From: Luteolibacter sp.
GTDB taxonomy: Bacteria > Verrucomicrobiota > Verrucomicrobiia > Verrucomicrobiales > Akkermansiaceae
Reading direction: 5' to 3'
DNA: 64,000 nt
Assembly (NCBI GenBank): GCA_030696085.1
Contig: JAUYNL010000081.1
Location: forward strand, 1 to 64,000
The first letter of the stretch is position 1. The number at the start of each line of letters is the position of its first letter. Under the pieces are notes generated by a model. That model saw only the letters and a program-made list of their open reading frames with translations, had not been told where the DNA came from and did no database searches. Below, piece by piece: positions 39,373 through 51,782 of the stretch. The translations under genes were made by a program, and so were the position numbers.

Positions 39373-39759
39373 ATGAGAATCCAGTTGCTACATCGCTGGG
39401 CCACGGAAACGCAGAATTCACTTCGTCAGCGAATTAATTCGAAAATGAACTCACGCTTCGACTCCGACGCCTCGCTGCTCCAGGAACTCCAGAACGGCCT
39501 CAAGAAAAAACAATTCTCCGGCCCCGCCCTGCTCATCGTCGATGACGGCGAAAAACTCCACCTCGCCACCCACTGCGGCCCGGATGCCCTGGCAGCCGGA
39601 CTCAAAGCCGGCGACCTGCTCCGCGACCTCGCCGCCCTGGCCGGCGGCAAAGGCGGCGGCAAACCGGACCAAGCCCGCGGCGCCGCGACGGATCGCAGCA
39701 AGCTGGAGGAAATCAAGACAGTCGCCTCCGCGAAATTCCAGCCCGACTTTCGCTGTTAG
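39373..39759 (+). pseudogene. Duplicated alaS 3' fragment (C-Ala-like tail)
   Basis: FDSDASLLQELQNGLKKKQFSGPALLIVDDGEKLHLATHCGPDALAAGLKAGDLLRDLAALAGGKGGGKPDQARGAA duplicates the AlaRS C-terminus; an ATG directly follows the preceding stop, so it could still be translated. Confidence 0.85.
39457..39674 (+). repeat. Direct repeat copy B (alaS 3' end remnant)
   Basis: Matches 35397-35614, mostly synonymous differences. Confidence 0.95.
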
Positions 39760-39766
39760 ATGCGGC

Positions 39767-40846
39767 TCACCCGGCCAGGGAAATGATGCCCTCGGCCGTC
39801 TCCTGCTTGAGGCGGAGCTGGCCGCAGGCGGCATCGATATCACCGCCTTTTTCGAGGCGGAGGGTGGCGGAGACGCCGGCGTTTTTCAGGATGTCGCGGA
39901 AGGCGCGGCAGCGGGTGTAGGACGGGCGTTTCCATGCGAGCCCCTCGACGGTGTTGTAGGGGATGAGGTTCACCTTGGCGTGGATGCGGCGCGCGTGGCG
40001 GGCGAGGATGGCGGCTTGTTCGGGCGCATCGTTCACATTCTCTATCAGGATGTATTCGAGGGTGAGTTTTTGGTTTTTGCGCGAGTTCCAGAAATCCAGG
40101 GCGTCGAAGAGTTCGGCGACGGGCCACTTGCGGTTGATGGGCATGATCTGCTGGCGGACCTCGTCGGTGGCTCCGTGGAGCGAGATGGCGAGGCGGATCT
40201 GCTGCGGGTGCTCGGCGAGCTGGCGGATCTGCGGGACCAGGCCGGAGGTGGAGATGGTGAGGTGGCGCGCGCCGAGGCGCAGGGTTTTCCCGCCGGTGAT
40301 GAGTTCGATGGCGGCCAGGAGATTATCGAGATTGGCGAGCGGTTCGCCCATGCCCATGAAGACGAGGTTATCGACACGTTCGCCGGAAAGTTGTTCGGCG
40401 GCGAGCACCTGGCCGGCGATTTCCGCGGCGTCGAGATTGCGGGTGAATCCGGCGAGGCCGGAGGCGCAGAATTTGCAGCCATAGGCGCAGCCGACCTGTG
40501 AGGAAACGCAGAGCGTGCGACGGTCCGAGCTTTCGCCATAAAGCGCGGGATTGGCGGGGATGAGCACGCTTTCCACGTAGCGGCCGTCGAGCAGGCGGAA
40601 GAGGAACTTGCGGGTGGTGTCCGCCGAACCCTGGGTGTGGGTGTGTTCGAGCGCGGCGAGGTGGAAGGAAGCGGCGAGTTTTTCGCGCAGAGCGGCGGGC
40701 AGATTGCTCATCGCCTCATAGGAGGCTGCCTTTTTTTTCCAAACCCATTCGAGGATCTGCGTGGCGCGGAAGGACGGCTCTCCGGCGCTGGCCAGCCAGG
40801 CGGCGAGGGCATCCGGGCTGAGGCTTGTGAGCGCGGGTTTCGTCAT
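39767..40846 (-). CDS. rlmN: 23S rRNA (adenine(2503)-C(2))-methyltransferase RlmN
   Basis: LCVSSQVGCAYGCKFCASGLAGFTRNLDAAEIAGQVL; FMGMGEPLANLDNLL. Confidence 0.95.
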   Translation of the reverse strand: MTKPALTSLSPDALAAWLASAGEPSFRATQILEWVWKKKAASYEAMSNLPAALREKLAASFHLAALEHTHTQGSADTTRKFLFRLLDGRYVESVLIPANPALYGESSDRRTLCVSSQVGCAYGCKFCASGLAGFTRNLDAAEIAGQVLAAEQLSGERVDNLVFMGMGEPLANLDNLLAAIELITGGKTLRLGARHLTISTSGLVPQIRQLAEHPQQIRLAISLHGATDEVRQQIMPINRKWPVAELFDALDFWNSRKNQKLTLEYILIENVNDAPEQAAILARHARRIHAKVNLIPYNTVEGLAWKRPSYTRCRAFRDILKNAGVSATLRLEKGGDIDAACGQLRLKQETAEGIISLAG

Positions 40847-40893
40847 GCGGAGGAGGGGTGGATACGGGGACAGGATGTTCCAGCCACGAGGTA

Positions 40894-42873
<1,980 letters not shown>

Positions 42874-43253
42874 CGGGCGCGGAGCTTGCACGCCGAAACG
42901 TCCCGGTCAACGCCGGATCAGCGGCGGGATGGCCCGCGTTGGCTTGCGACCGTAACGATCCACGCACTAACGGAAATCGGCAATGATTTGCACTCCCTGT
43001 CATGGCGCGCCTGCCCAAGACCGTGTAAGGCTTTACCAATTGACGAGAGATTCCGCACCGCCCCAATCCCTGAATTTGATTTTACGAATGGTGGCATTCC
43101 GCATGGCTGGCTCTGCGGTCCAGCTCTGCGCGCAAATCCTGGGCACGATGAACAGGCCTCAATCCTCCACGAAAACGCGATCCGCCGCTACGGCCTCTGA
43201 TCCCGGGATATTCCTACTCGACGGGAATCCGGCCTCTTGGTGAGCTTTCGCGC

Positions 43254-45356
43254 ATGCCAAAATTCGCCCGCATCATCGTTTGGATCGCCGTTTCCATGCT
43301 CGGGGTGCTGGCGGTGTCCATCGCCGCATTCCAGCGGGGCGAGCCGGTGAATGCCTTGTGGCTGGTGGTCGCCGGTGTCTGCGCGTTTGCGGTGTCCTAT
43401 CGTTTTTACTCGGCCTGGCTGATGGCAAGGGTGCTGGCCATCGACGACCGGCGGGCACCCGCCGCGGTAACTTGTGACGACGGCAAGGATTTCGTGCCCA
43501 CGCCGAAATGGGTCGTATTCGGCCACCATTTCGCGGCCATCGCGGGACCAGGGCCGCTGGTCGGGCCGGTGCTCGCCGCACAGTTCGGCTACCTGCCGGG
43601 CACTCTGTGGATTCTGGTGGGGGCGACACTCGGCGGTGGCGTGCATGATGCGGTGATCCTGTTCTCCTCCATGCGCCGCAACGGAAAATCATTGGGCCAG
43701 ATGCTCAAGGAGGAGATGAATCCGGTGATCGGCCTGATCACCACGATCAGCCTGCTCGCCATCATGACGATCCTGCTCGCCGTGCTGGGCCTGGTCGTGG
43801 TGAAAGCGCTGGCGGAAAGTCCGTGGGGACTCTTCACCATCGCCGCCACCATCCCCCTCGCCTTCATCATGGGCCTGATGATCAAGAGCGGAAAAGTCAG
43901 CGTTACCGCGGCCTCCGTGTTCGGAGTGGTGGGGCTGCTGGCCGCCGTGGTCGCAGGAAAATATCTGCCGCCCTCATGGAACGAGGCGCTCACGCTCAAA
44001 CCTACCCAACTCGCCTGGGCGATCATGATTTACGGCTTCGCCGCGAGCGTGCTGCCGGTCTGGATGCTGCTCGCCCCTCGCGATTACCTGAGCACCTTCA
44101 TGAAACTCGGCACGGTGGCGGTTCTCGGGATTTTCATCGTTTTGCTCGCGCCGCCGCTGCACATGCCGGCCATCACGCCCTTCATCCACGGCGGAGGATT
44201 CGTGGTGCCCGGCCCGGTATTTCCCTTCGTCTGCATCACCATCGCCTGCGGAGCGATCAGCGGCTTCCACTCCCTCATCGCCTCGGGCACCACGCCGAAA
44301 CTGCTCGCCCGGGAAAAGGACATCCGCCTCGTCGGCTACGGCGCGATGATCGTGGAAATGCTCGTTTCCCTGATGGCCATCATCGCCGCCTGCGCCCTCG
44401 CGCCGGGCGAATATTTCGCGATCAACTCCCCCGTCGCGCCCGGCGACAACTCCGCCCTCACCAGCCAGCTCGCAAAAATCAGCAACATCGATGCGAATGG
44501 CACCTACGCCGTCACCCACGCCGACATGCTGAAAATGACCCGCGACATGGGCGAGCCCACCACCGTCAAGCTCGCCGATGGCACCATCGTGAATGACTAT
44601 CCGACAATGGTCGGAAAAACCGGCGGCGCTCCCACCTTCGCCGTCGGCATGGCGCATCTTTTCGCCAAGGTCATCCCGGGAAAAACCGCGCTCTCGCTGT
44701 GGTATCATTTCGCCATCATGTTCGAGGCCCTGTTCATCCTGACCACGCTGGACGCCGGCACGCGGGTCGGGCGCTTCATCCTCCAGGATTTGTTAGGCCA
44801 GCTCTCGCCAAAGCTCAAGGACACCGGCTCATGGTTCGGAAACATCACCGCCACCGGCCTGCTGGTCGCCGCCTGGGGCTTCTTTCTCTATCAGGGAGCG
44901 CTCGATCCCGCGGGCATCGCCAAGAGCCTGTGGCCGCTATTCGGGATCTCCAACCAGCTTCTCGCCGTGATCGCCTTCTGCTTCGGCACCGTGATACTCA
45001 TCAAGATGGGCAAGGCCCGCTACTGCTGGGTCACCGCGGCGCCGATGCTGTTCCTCACCGTCGTGACTTTTTACGCCGGTTTCCTGAAACTCTTCTCCGC
45101 GGGTGCCGCCGGTTTCCTCCCGGAAATCGAAAAACAAAAGGTTCTGCTCTCCACGGGTCTTAGTGGAAACGCCCTTGCCGCCGCCAAAACCTCTCTCTTC
45201 AACGCCCGCATCGACGTGTCCGTGACCATCACCTTCCTGTTCTTCGTTTCCATCATCGTGCTCGGCACCGCCCGCGAGTGCTGGCTGCTGCTCACCAAAC
45301 GCAAGGCGAGCACCCTGCGGGAAAGCGCCTACATCGTCCTGCCGCAGCCCGATTGA
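43254..45356 (+). CDS. cstA: Carbon starvation protein CstA family
   Basis: PTPKWVVFGHHFAAIAGPGPLVGPVLAAQFGYLPGTLWILVG; many TMs. Confidence 0.95.
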   Translation: MPKFARIIVWIAVSMLGVLAVSIAAFQRGEPVNALWLVVAGVCAFAVSYRFYSAWLMARVLAIDDRRAPAAVTCDDGKDFVPTPKWVVFGHHFAAIAGPGPLVGPVLAAQFGYLPGTLWILVGATLGGGVHDAVILFSSMRRNGKSLGQMLKEEMNPVIGLITTISLLAIMTILLAVLGLVVVKALAESPWGLFTIAATIPLAFIMGLMIKSGKVSVTAASVFGVVGLLAAVVAGKYLPPSWNEALTLKPTQLAWAIMIYGFAASVLPVWMLLAPRDYLSTFMKLGTVAVLGIFIVLLAPPLHMPAITPFIHGGGFVVPGPVFPFVCITIACGAISGFHSLIASGTTPKLLAREKDIRLVGYGAMIVEMLVSLMAIIAACALAPGEYFAINSPVAPGDNSALTSQLAKISNIDANGTYAVTHADMLKMTRDMGEPTTVKLADGTIVNDYPTMVGKTGGAPTFAVGMAHLFAKVIPGKTALSLWYHFAIMFEALFILTTLDAGTRVGRFILQDLLGQLSPKLKDTGSWFGNITATGLLVAAWGFFLYQGALDPAGIAKSLWPLFGISNQLLAVIAFCFGTVILIKMGKARYCWVTAAPMLFLTVVTFYAGFLKLFSAGAAGFLPEIEKQKVLLSTGLSGNALAAAKTSLFNARIDVSVTITFLFFVSIIVLGTARECWLLLTKRKASTLRESAYIVLPQPD

Positions 45357-45397
45357 CGGGTGGACGTTTCCACGGTTGACGCGGCATTTCCTCCGCC

Positions 45398-45580
45398 ATG
45401 GGATTCCCAACCAAAGTCCAACTCATCCGCCGCAAGGCCAGCGAACCGTATTACATCAGCGTCCCGTACGAAAAAGGTGATCTCATCGCGCAAGCTGTCA
45501 TGCGTATCAGCAACGAGTTGCCGAGGCCTTGGCTGAGAGGAAAGTGTGAATCTCCGCACGCGGGCGTTGACCGATAGGCT
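45398..45580 (+). other. Possible short remnant of an AbrB-like/IS-associated ORF
   Basis: ATG ORF MGFPTKVQLIRRKASEPYYISVPYEKG...; the start resembles short AbrB-like ORFs from memory, then diverges. Confidence 0.25.
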
Positions 45581-45597
45581 GCGGAGAAACGGGAGGC

Positions 45598-46821
45598 TCA
45601 ACAATGCAGCAAACCGCGGAACACCTCGTCGAGGCGATCGCGCGAGTGGAGTTGATGATAAGTGGAAAATCCGTCCTCCGGCGCCGGAGCCGCCAAGGTG
45701 GCATGGATCGCCTCGAGGGCGGCAGCCACATCGCCCTCGGGAAAAGTGCGGCCGAGTTGGTGACGTTCGACACGGGCGCCAATGCACTCGCCGGCCGTGG
45801 CAAGCACCGGTTTGCGAAACGCGGCGGCCTTGGTGAGCGCGTTGCTGCTGCCCTCGAAGCCCTCGTAGGCCGCCCAGACCAGGTCGAAACCGGTGAACAG
45901 AGAGTTATAGGGAACGCCATCCTGGATACGACCGCCACAGGTGTCAAAATACAGGTTGTCCAGCCCGCCGGTTTCGATGCGGCGCGAAACGCCATCACAA
46001 AACGCGAGCTCCTCCGGCGTGAAGGTGCCTCTCAGAAAAGGACCTGTGGCCACGAAAAACCATGGCTCGCCCCTCTCGTGGGCGCGGATGGCGCAGCGCA
46101 GCAGGGTGATGAGCCCCTTGCGTTTCTCCATGCTGATCATCCCAATGATGCGGCGCCCGGCCGCCCGCCCGAGTATCCTCCGGGCCAGCGGGTTTTCCGC
46201 ATCCGGGGCGGCCTCGTCGGTCATGTCCGGGAATGATATGACCGGGCGGCCGCAGAGGGCTGCGAGGGTTTCGTTGAAGCGCTCGTCGAGCACGCAGACG
46301 GCGCGGCAGTCGGGACTGGCAAGGAGGCCATCGCCCTTGGCGGCGCGGCGCAGCAGGTTGATGGAGCGGGCATTGGCTGCGCCGAGATGCGCGTTTCGGA
46401 AATACAAGCCGCTCCACGGGCGTCCTAACAGAATCCCCGGAATTTGCGGGAAGGGGGCGAAGCGCAGATAGCTGTCGAGATAACAGAAAAAGACGAGATC
46501 GGCGCGCCAGCCGCTGGCGGCTTCGGCCTCGCGCAGGGCGGCACCGGTGGCGCGCCAGCGCAGCAGGGTGCTGGCTGGATCATGATCGCGGCGGCGGTCG
46601 ATCACGCCGTGGTTGCGGTGGATGAAGTGGTGCCCGTGGACGCGGGCGCTCGTTTCCGCAGGTAGCGGGGAGATGATTTCCTCCGGCTTCTGGCAAAGCA
46701 GGATCACGCGCGCGCCGATGCGCAGCAACGAGGCGGTGAACTCACGCAGATAGGTGGGATGGTGGCCGCCCCAGCGGGTATCGACCAGGGCGACGGTCAT
46801 GAGCTGTGGCGGAGGAGTCAT
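45598..46821 (-). CDS. Glycosyltransferase (group 1-like)
   Basis: MTVALVDTRWGGHHPTYLREFTASLLRIGARV; GFEGSSNALTKAAAFRKPVLATAGECIG; start at 46821 with ATGA overlap to upstream gene. Confidence 0.8.
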   Translation of the reverse strand: MTPPPQLMTVALVDTRWGGHHPTYLREFTASLLRIGARVILLCQKPEEIISPLPAETSARVHGHHFIHRNHGVIDRRRDHDPASTLLRWRATGAALREAEAASGWRADLVFFCYLDSYLRFAPFPQIPGILLGRPWSGLYFRNAHLGAANARSINLLRRAAKGDGLLASPDCRAVCVLDERFNETLAALCGRPVISFPDMTDEAAPDAENPLARRILGRAAGRRIIGMISMEKRKGLITLLRCAIRAHERGEPWFFVATGPFLRGTFTPEELAFCDGVSRRIETGGLDNLYFDTCGGRIQDGVPYNSLFTGFDLVWAAYEGFEGSSNALTKAAAFRKPVLATAGECIGARVERHQLGRTFPEGDVAAALEAIHATLAAPAPEDGFSTYHQLHSRDRLDEVFRGLLHC

Positions 46822-48197
46822 GCGGGTGTGCCGGAGCGATGCGGCCGGGAAAGGAACGATGCGCGGATGAAGAAGGTCTGCGGCAGACCGGCCATGATGC
46901 CGAAGATCATGCCCGCCAGGCGCTCGTAAAAGGGATTGGAGGTGGCCGATTCGCTCAGGAAACAAGCGACCGCCACCACCGGCAGGAAGGCCAGCCAGAT
47001 ATCGGGGCCGGGCAGGTGGGCGTTTGCGGCGGCGGCGCGCAGTGATTGCACGGCGGTGCCGCCGAAGAGCAGCAGGTGGCCGATCACGCCGATCACGCCG
47101 CCGGAAAACAAGGCATAAGTCCATGTCGAGTGGCCGGCGAACCAGACATCATCTCCCAATTCCGCATTTTCCGGATAGACGAGCCGGAGCTCCGGCAGAT
47201 AGGCCGAGTTCCAGGTGTAGGATGCGCCGATGCCCATGCCATGGACGAAGCGCACGGGATCACGCGAGAGGATCTTGACGATGTCCTCCGCCTCGGCGCG
47301 GCGGGTCATCCATGAAACGTCCATGGTGATGTTCCGGTCCCCGGCATGGTGGAAAAGACGCTCGTTCCAGCGCTCGATCAGGGCCGGCCATGCGGCGGCT
47401 GCGATGCCCAGCGCGGCGATGCCAAGCCCGGCGACCACCGCGAGCGGCAGTAATTTGTGTGGCAGGTGCCGCCACTCGAAAATCCGCCAATGGCAGCCGA
47501 GCGCGAAGCACAGGAAAGTGGCGGCGGCGGATGCCAGCACCGGAAACATCAGCGCGCGCGTGACGGTGATGAGGATGCCCGCCGCGAGCAGGCCGCATGC
47601 GGGCACCAGCATGGGATGAAAGCGCGGGCGCAGCAACAGCGCGCAGCCGATCCACGCCGCCAGCCAGTTGGTGGCCGGACTGAGCACCTCCACCCGCACG
47701 CTTTCCAGCGAGACCTCCTTGAAGAGAAAACCATGGACCACGCGCCAGACGATGTTGATGCAGGCGACCGCCAGCACCGGCGCGACGATGCGGGAGGCGG
47801 GCAGGCCGCTGCAGGCCGCGATGTGGGCCGCCGCCATGCCCGCGAGGCAGAGGCCGAAGGGCAGGCCGGTGCGCAGCGAGCGGCCGGGATCCACGCCGTG
47901 GAGGAAGGCGTTGGCTGCTAGAAAGGCGATCAGGACCGCCCATAACCACAACATCCACGCGCCGGGCCGCACCGTGAGATGACGCCAGCCGAGCGCGAGG
48001 ATTCCGCACACCGACATCACGCACAGCGCGAGAAACAACAACTGGTCGATGCCCGATCCGCCGGAGGCCTCGCGATCAACCGAGGCGCGGTAGTCGAAGG
48101 CGAAGGAAAACATGAACAGCCACAGCAAACGCCCGATCCATGGCGCGGCTGGAGACAGCGGCACCCGCACGGGATCGGCGTGGTCGGTTTCGTTCAT
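46818..48197 (-). CDS. O-antigen ligase/polymerase-like membrane protein
   Basis: Multiple TMs; periplasmic loop with VHGMGIGASYTWNSAYLPEL; EPS context. Confidence 0.7.
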   Translation of the reverse strand: MNETDHADPVRVPLSPAAPWIGRLLWLFMFSFAFDYRASVDREASGGSGIDQLLFLALCVMSVCGILALGWRHLTVRPGAWMLWLWAVLIAFLAANAFLHGVDPGRSLRTGLPFGLCLAGMAAAHIAACSGLPASRIVAPVLAVACINIVWRVVHGFLFKEVSLESVRVEVLSPATNWLAAWIGCALLLRPRFHPMLVPACGLLAAGILITVTRALMFPVLASAAATFLCFALGCHWRIFEWRHLPHKLLPLAVVAGLGIAALGIAAAAWPALIERWNERLFHHAGDRNITMDVSWMTRRAEAEDIVKILSRDPVRFVHGMGIGASYTWNSAYLPELRLVYPENAELGDDVWFAGHSTWTYALFSGGVIGVIGHLLLFGGTAVQSLRAAAANAHLPGPDIWLAFLPVVAVACFLSESATSNPFYERLAGMIFGIMAGLPQTFFIRASFLSRPHRSGTPA

Positions 48198-48211
48198 GTG
48201 GAAAGCGGCTC

Positions 48212-49255
48212 TTAACGGCCGCGCCAGGCCTCGACGATCTGGCCGATGGTTTCCTCCAGCGAGATGGTGATGTCCCAGGCGGGATAGTGGGCGCGCATCT
48301 TGTCGAGATTGGAGATATAACAAATGTGATCGCCGATGCGGTTCTCATCCACATAACTGTAAACCTGTTCGCGGCCGGAGAATTTCCCGGCGATTTCGAA
48401 GGCCTCCCAGATCGAGCAGGAATTGGCGCGGCCGCCGCCGATGTTATAAACCTCGGCGCAGCGCGGGGCCTTGATGAACTCCTCGATGAAGCGGGCGACA
48501 TCGTGCGAGTGGATGTTGTCGCGCACCTGTTTTCCCTGATAGCCGAAGACCTTGTATTCGCGGCCTTCGAGGTTGCATTTCACCAGATAACTCAGGAAAC
48601 CGTGCAGCTCCACGCCGGAGTGGTTCGGACCGGTCAGGCAGCCGCCGCGCAGGCAGCAGGTGGGCATGTCGAAATAGCGCCCGTATTCCTGGACCATCAC
48701 ATCGGCCGCCACTTTCGACGCGCCGAACAAGGAGTGCTTCGACTGGTCGATGGGAAAATTCTCGTCGATGCCACCGGCGAAGGCGGGATCGTCATAGTCC
48801 CAGCGGGTTTTGAGTTCCTTGAGCGCGATCGAGTTGGGCCGGTCGCCATAGACCTTGTTGGTGGACATGTGGACGAAGGGCGAGTCCGGGCAGGCGCGGC
48901 GGGCGGATTCGAGCAGGTTGAGGGTGCCGACGGCGTTGGTGTCGAAGTCATCGAAGGGGATGGCGGCGGCGCGGTCGTGGGACGGCTGGGCGGCGGTGTG
49001 GACGATGGCATCCGGGCGCAGGGCGGCGAGAAGGTCGAGCACGCCCTGGCGGTCGCGGATGTCGAGTTCATGGTGGTGGAAGCCGGGGATTTCCTGTTGC
49101 AGGCGCTGCTGGTTCCAGCGGGTATCACCTTGAGGACCGAAAAACCCGGCGCGCTGGTTGTTATCCACGCCGTGGATTTCCCAACCGAGGCGGGAGAAGT
49201 GGATGCAGACTTCTGAACCGATGAGACCGGAGGAACCGGTGACGAGGAGTTTCAT
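48212..49255 (-). CDS. NAD-dependent epimerase/dehydratase
   Basis: [51 protein letters not shown]. Confidence 0.92.
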   Translation of the reverse strand: MKLLVTGSSGLIGSEVCIHFSRLGWEIHGVDNNQRAGFFGPQGDTRWNQQRLQQEIPGFHHHELDIRDRQGVLDLLAALRPDAIVHTAAQPSHDRAAAIPFDDFDTNAVGTLNLLESARRACPDSPFVHMSTNKVYGDRPNSIALKELKTRWDYDDPAFAGGIDENFPIDQSKHSLFGASKVAADVMVQEYGRYFDMPTCCLRGGCLTGPNHSGVELHGFLSYLVKCNLEGREYKVFGYQGKQVRDNIHSHDVARFIEEFIKAPRCAEVYNIGGGRANSCSIWEAFEIAGKFSGREQVYSYVDENRIGDHICYISNLDKMRAHYPAWDITISLEETIGQIVEAWRGR

Positions 49256-49277
49256 GATGTTAGGTGGTGGGTGGAGA

Positions 49278-50462
49278 TCAGGTGGAGGCGTCATGCAGGG
49301 CGCTTGCGAGGCTCGCGCCGCGGTCGGACCAATGGAAGGTGTCGCGGCATTTCGCGAGGGCGGAGCGGGCGGCGGCATTGAGGATGTCCGGCGAGTCGAT
49401 GTGTTTGGCGACGGCGGCGGCGAGGGTGGCCGGATCGGCCGCGCTGATGGTATCGGTGCCCGGCACGAGCGGCAGGCCGCTGAGTGCGGCATCGATGGAT
49501 GCGAGTGGCAGGCCGCGAAAGATGTAGTCGAGGGCCTTGAGCTTGAATCCGCCGCCGAGGGCTTCCGGGATCAGGCCGATGCGGGTGTTTTCCAGAAAGG
49601 GTTCCATGCTCGGGACATTGGCATGAAAACGAGCCCAGGGATGGAGCTGGGAGAGACGCTGGAAATAGGGCGGATGTGCCTTGCCGACGACGACGAATTC
49701 GATGCCTGCGGCCTGGAAGGGTGCGGCTGCGGCGTTGAGGAAATCCTCCAGATTCCTGCGCTTTGCGATCCACTGGAAGGTGCCCGCCAGCACCACCCGG
49801 CGCGGCGTGGCGGCCCCGATGGTCGGCGGATCGGACGCCGGAATCAGCGCCGCATCATAACCTGGCGGCAGCACGCTGATCCGGCATTGCGGGAACGCAC
49901 TTTGGAATTGCGCGGCATCGCGCGGCGTGATGGCGGTGACCAGCCTGGCGCGGGCGACGAGGGTGTTTTCCAGACGGGCGTATTTCGCGGCATCCTTGCG
50001 CAGGGCGATGCGCAGCGGCAGCGATCCGCCGCGGTAGGACGCCACTTCGGGGCGCAGGCTGGCTTCGTGATTGTGCGCGATGTACGCGATGTGCGCTGGG
50101 TTTTCCACGGAAATTTCGTCCAGCGCCCAGGCGCAGGCGGCCTGGTCGATCACGATCCAGTCCCATGAACCCGCAGCCAGGATATCGCGCAGAGCACCGC
50201 GCATCTTCGGATTTCCGAGGCGGTCGGCATCACCGGGAAGGTGGGAGAGGATGCCTAGCAGGCGCTTGCGCGGGGGCGGGCCGGTGAGATGCCAGTGGAT
50301 CCCATCGCCGGAGTCCGGCGCGTCCTTCGCGGCGCGGTGGGTGAGCACATGGAGTTCGACGCCGCCCTGGCCGGCAAGCGAATGCAGCAGGCCGCGGCTG
50401 TAGATCAACTCTCCGCTGTCTGCGGGTCGCGGGTCCTGGCGGGTGATCCAAAGGCAGCGCAT
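49278..50462 (-). CDS. Glycosyltransferase
   Basis: [75 protein letters not shown]. Confidence 0.85.
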   Translation of the reverse strand: MRCLWITRQDPRPADSGELIYSRGLLHSLAGQGGVELHVLTHRAAKDAPDSGDGIHWHLTGPPPRKRLLGILSHLPGDADRLGNPKMRGALRDILAAGSWDWIVIDQAACAWALDEISVENPAHIAYIAHNHEASLRPEVASYRGGSLPLRIALRKDAAKYARLENTLVARARLVTAITPRDAAQFQSAFPQCRISVLPPGYDAALIPASDPPTIGAATPRRVVLAGTFQWIAKRRNLEDFLNAAAAPFQAAGIEFVVVGKAHPPYFQRLSQLHPWARFHANVPSMEPFLENTRIGLIPEALGGGFKLKALDYIFRGLPLASIDAALSGLPLVPGTDTISAADPATLAAAVAKHIDSPDILNAAARSALAKCRDTFHWSDRGASLASALHDAST

Positions 50463-51664
50463 CAATGGGTGGAGGAAAGGATTCGCTCGAAAGTGGTGGC
50501 GGTGAGCTCGATGGGAAAGGTGCGCTCGGCATAATCGCGGGCGTTGCGGCCCAGTTCGGCGCGGGTTTCCGGAGACTCGCGCAATTCGCGGGCGGCGTCG
50601 AGGAAGCCATTGATATCGCCCGGCGGCACGATCCGTCCGGCCTTGTTTTCGCTGACGATGCGGGCGGCGAGGTTGTCCGGCGGCACGGCCAGCAGGAGTG
50701 GGCGGCCCGCGCAGAGGTAGCTGAGGGTTTTGGACGGCACCGAGAAGGTTCCCGCGCCGTCGTCCAGCAGACCCACGAGCACATCGCCGGTGGCGAGCAC
50801 CGCAGGCAGCTCGGTGAAGGGCTGATAAGGCAGCAGGAGGAGATTTCCAAGACCTTCGGCGGCGGCCTCGCGGTGCAGCCAGTCGGCACCGATTCCCTCC
50901 GAGACGACGACGATCCTCACTTCCGGATCGTCGCGGTGTTGGCGGGCGAGATCCAGCAGCATGCGCGGGTTGTGTTTCATGCCGATGGTGCCGGAGTAGA
51001 GGAAAACAAAGCGCTCGTGAAGGCCGTGGCGGCGTGCCCATGGATTGTCGCGCGGCAGCTCCGGCAGTTCCTCGATGAGCGCCCAGTTCGGGACGACGTC
51101 GATTTTTTCCGCTCCGATGCCGAAACTGTCACCGAGAATTGGTTTGAAATCCCCGGTGATGGCCACCACGCGGGCGCTGCGCTGGAACTGGAGGCGGTCG
51201 AGCCTGCGGTAGTAGGCCCCCACCCAGGCCCCGACAACCGGCAGTTTCCGGCGCAAGAGTTGATCGACCGCGAGGCTGTAGAAATCCTGGATCCAGAAGT
51301 AAAACCGGCCGCCGGATGCCACGGTGGCATCGAGGATGGGTTGCTGCGATTCTGTAGGAGTATTGCCGGAGAGCACCGCATCCGGCCGCCATTTGCGGAT
51401 GAAACGTGCGGCGCTCCGGCCGTAGCCGACTTCCATCTGGCGGCGGCGGATGAACGAATACTTGTAGCGCGGATAACGTGGATCCATCCGGATTTCCCGG
51501 AACTCCAGGCCCGGCGGATCATCCGCCTGGCGCGCCAGATTTCCCCGCGGGGTTTGCAGCGCACCGGCGAAAGCGTGCGCCACCTCATGACCGCGTGCCG
51601 CGAGGGCACGGCTGAGGGAGATCGGAAACGCATGTCCGGCGTAATCGTGGATCAGGATTCTCAT
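50462..51664 (-). CDS. Glycosyltransferase (WbuB-like)
   Basis: MRILIHDYAGHAFPISLSRALAARGHEV; FLYSGTIGMKHNPRMLLDLA; LDDGAGTFSVPSKTLSYLCAGRPLLLAVP. Confidence 0.88.
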   Translation of the reverse strand: MRILIHDYAGHAFPISLSRALAARGHEVAHAFAGALQTPRGNLARQADDPPGLEFREIRMDPRYPRYKYSFIRRRQMEVGYGRSAARFIRKWRPDAVLSGNTPTESQQPILDATVASGGRFYFWIQDFYSLAVDQLLRRKLPVVGAWVGAYYRRLDRLQFQRSARVVAITGDFKPILGDSFGIGAEKIDVVPNWALIEELPELPRDNPWARRHGLHERFVFLYSGTIGMKHNPRMLLDLARQHRDDPEVRIVVVSEGIGADWLHREAAAEGLGNLLLLPYQPFTELPAVLATGDVLVGLLDDGAGTFSVPSKTLSYLCAGRPLLLAVPPDNLAARIVSENKAGRIVPPGDINGFLDAARELRESPETRAELGRNARDYAERTFPIELTATTFERILSSTH

Positions 51665-51782
51665 CAAAAAAAGGGGGGCGGGCCTCAGCCCGGCCAGCGC
51701 CGTGATTGTGCCTGATGGGGCATTGAGCGACAATCACATCGCTTCACGCAATCGCGTAGGAAACAGGCTGGATGGAAATTCG

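Noticed and set aside
50465-51715. 416-aa plus-strand ORF in the glycosyltransferase region
   Set aside because: Antisense to a clear glycosyltransferase gene with start/stop overlaps to neighbours
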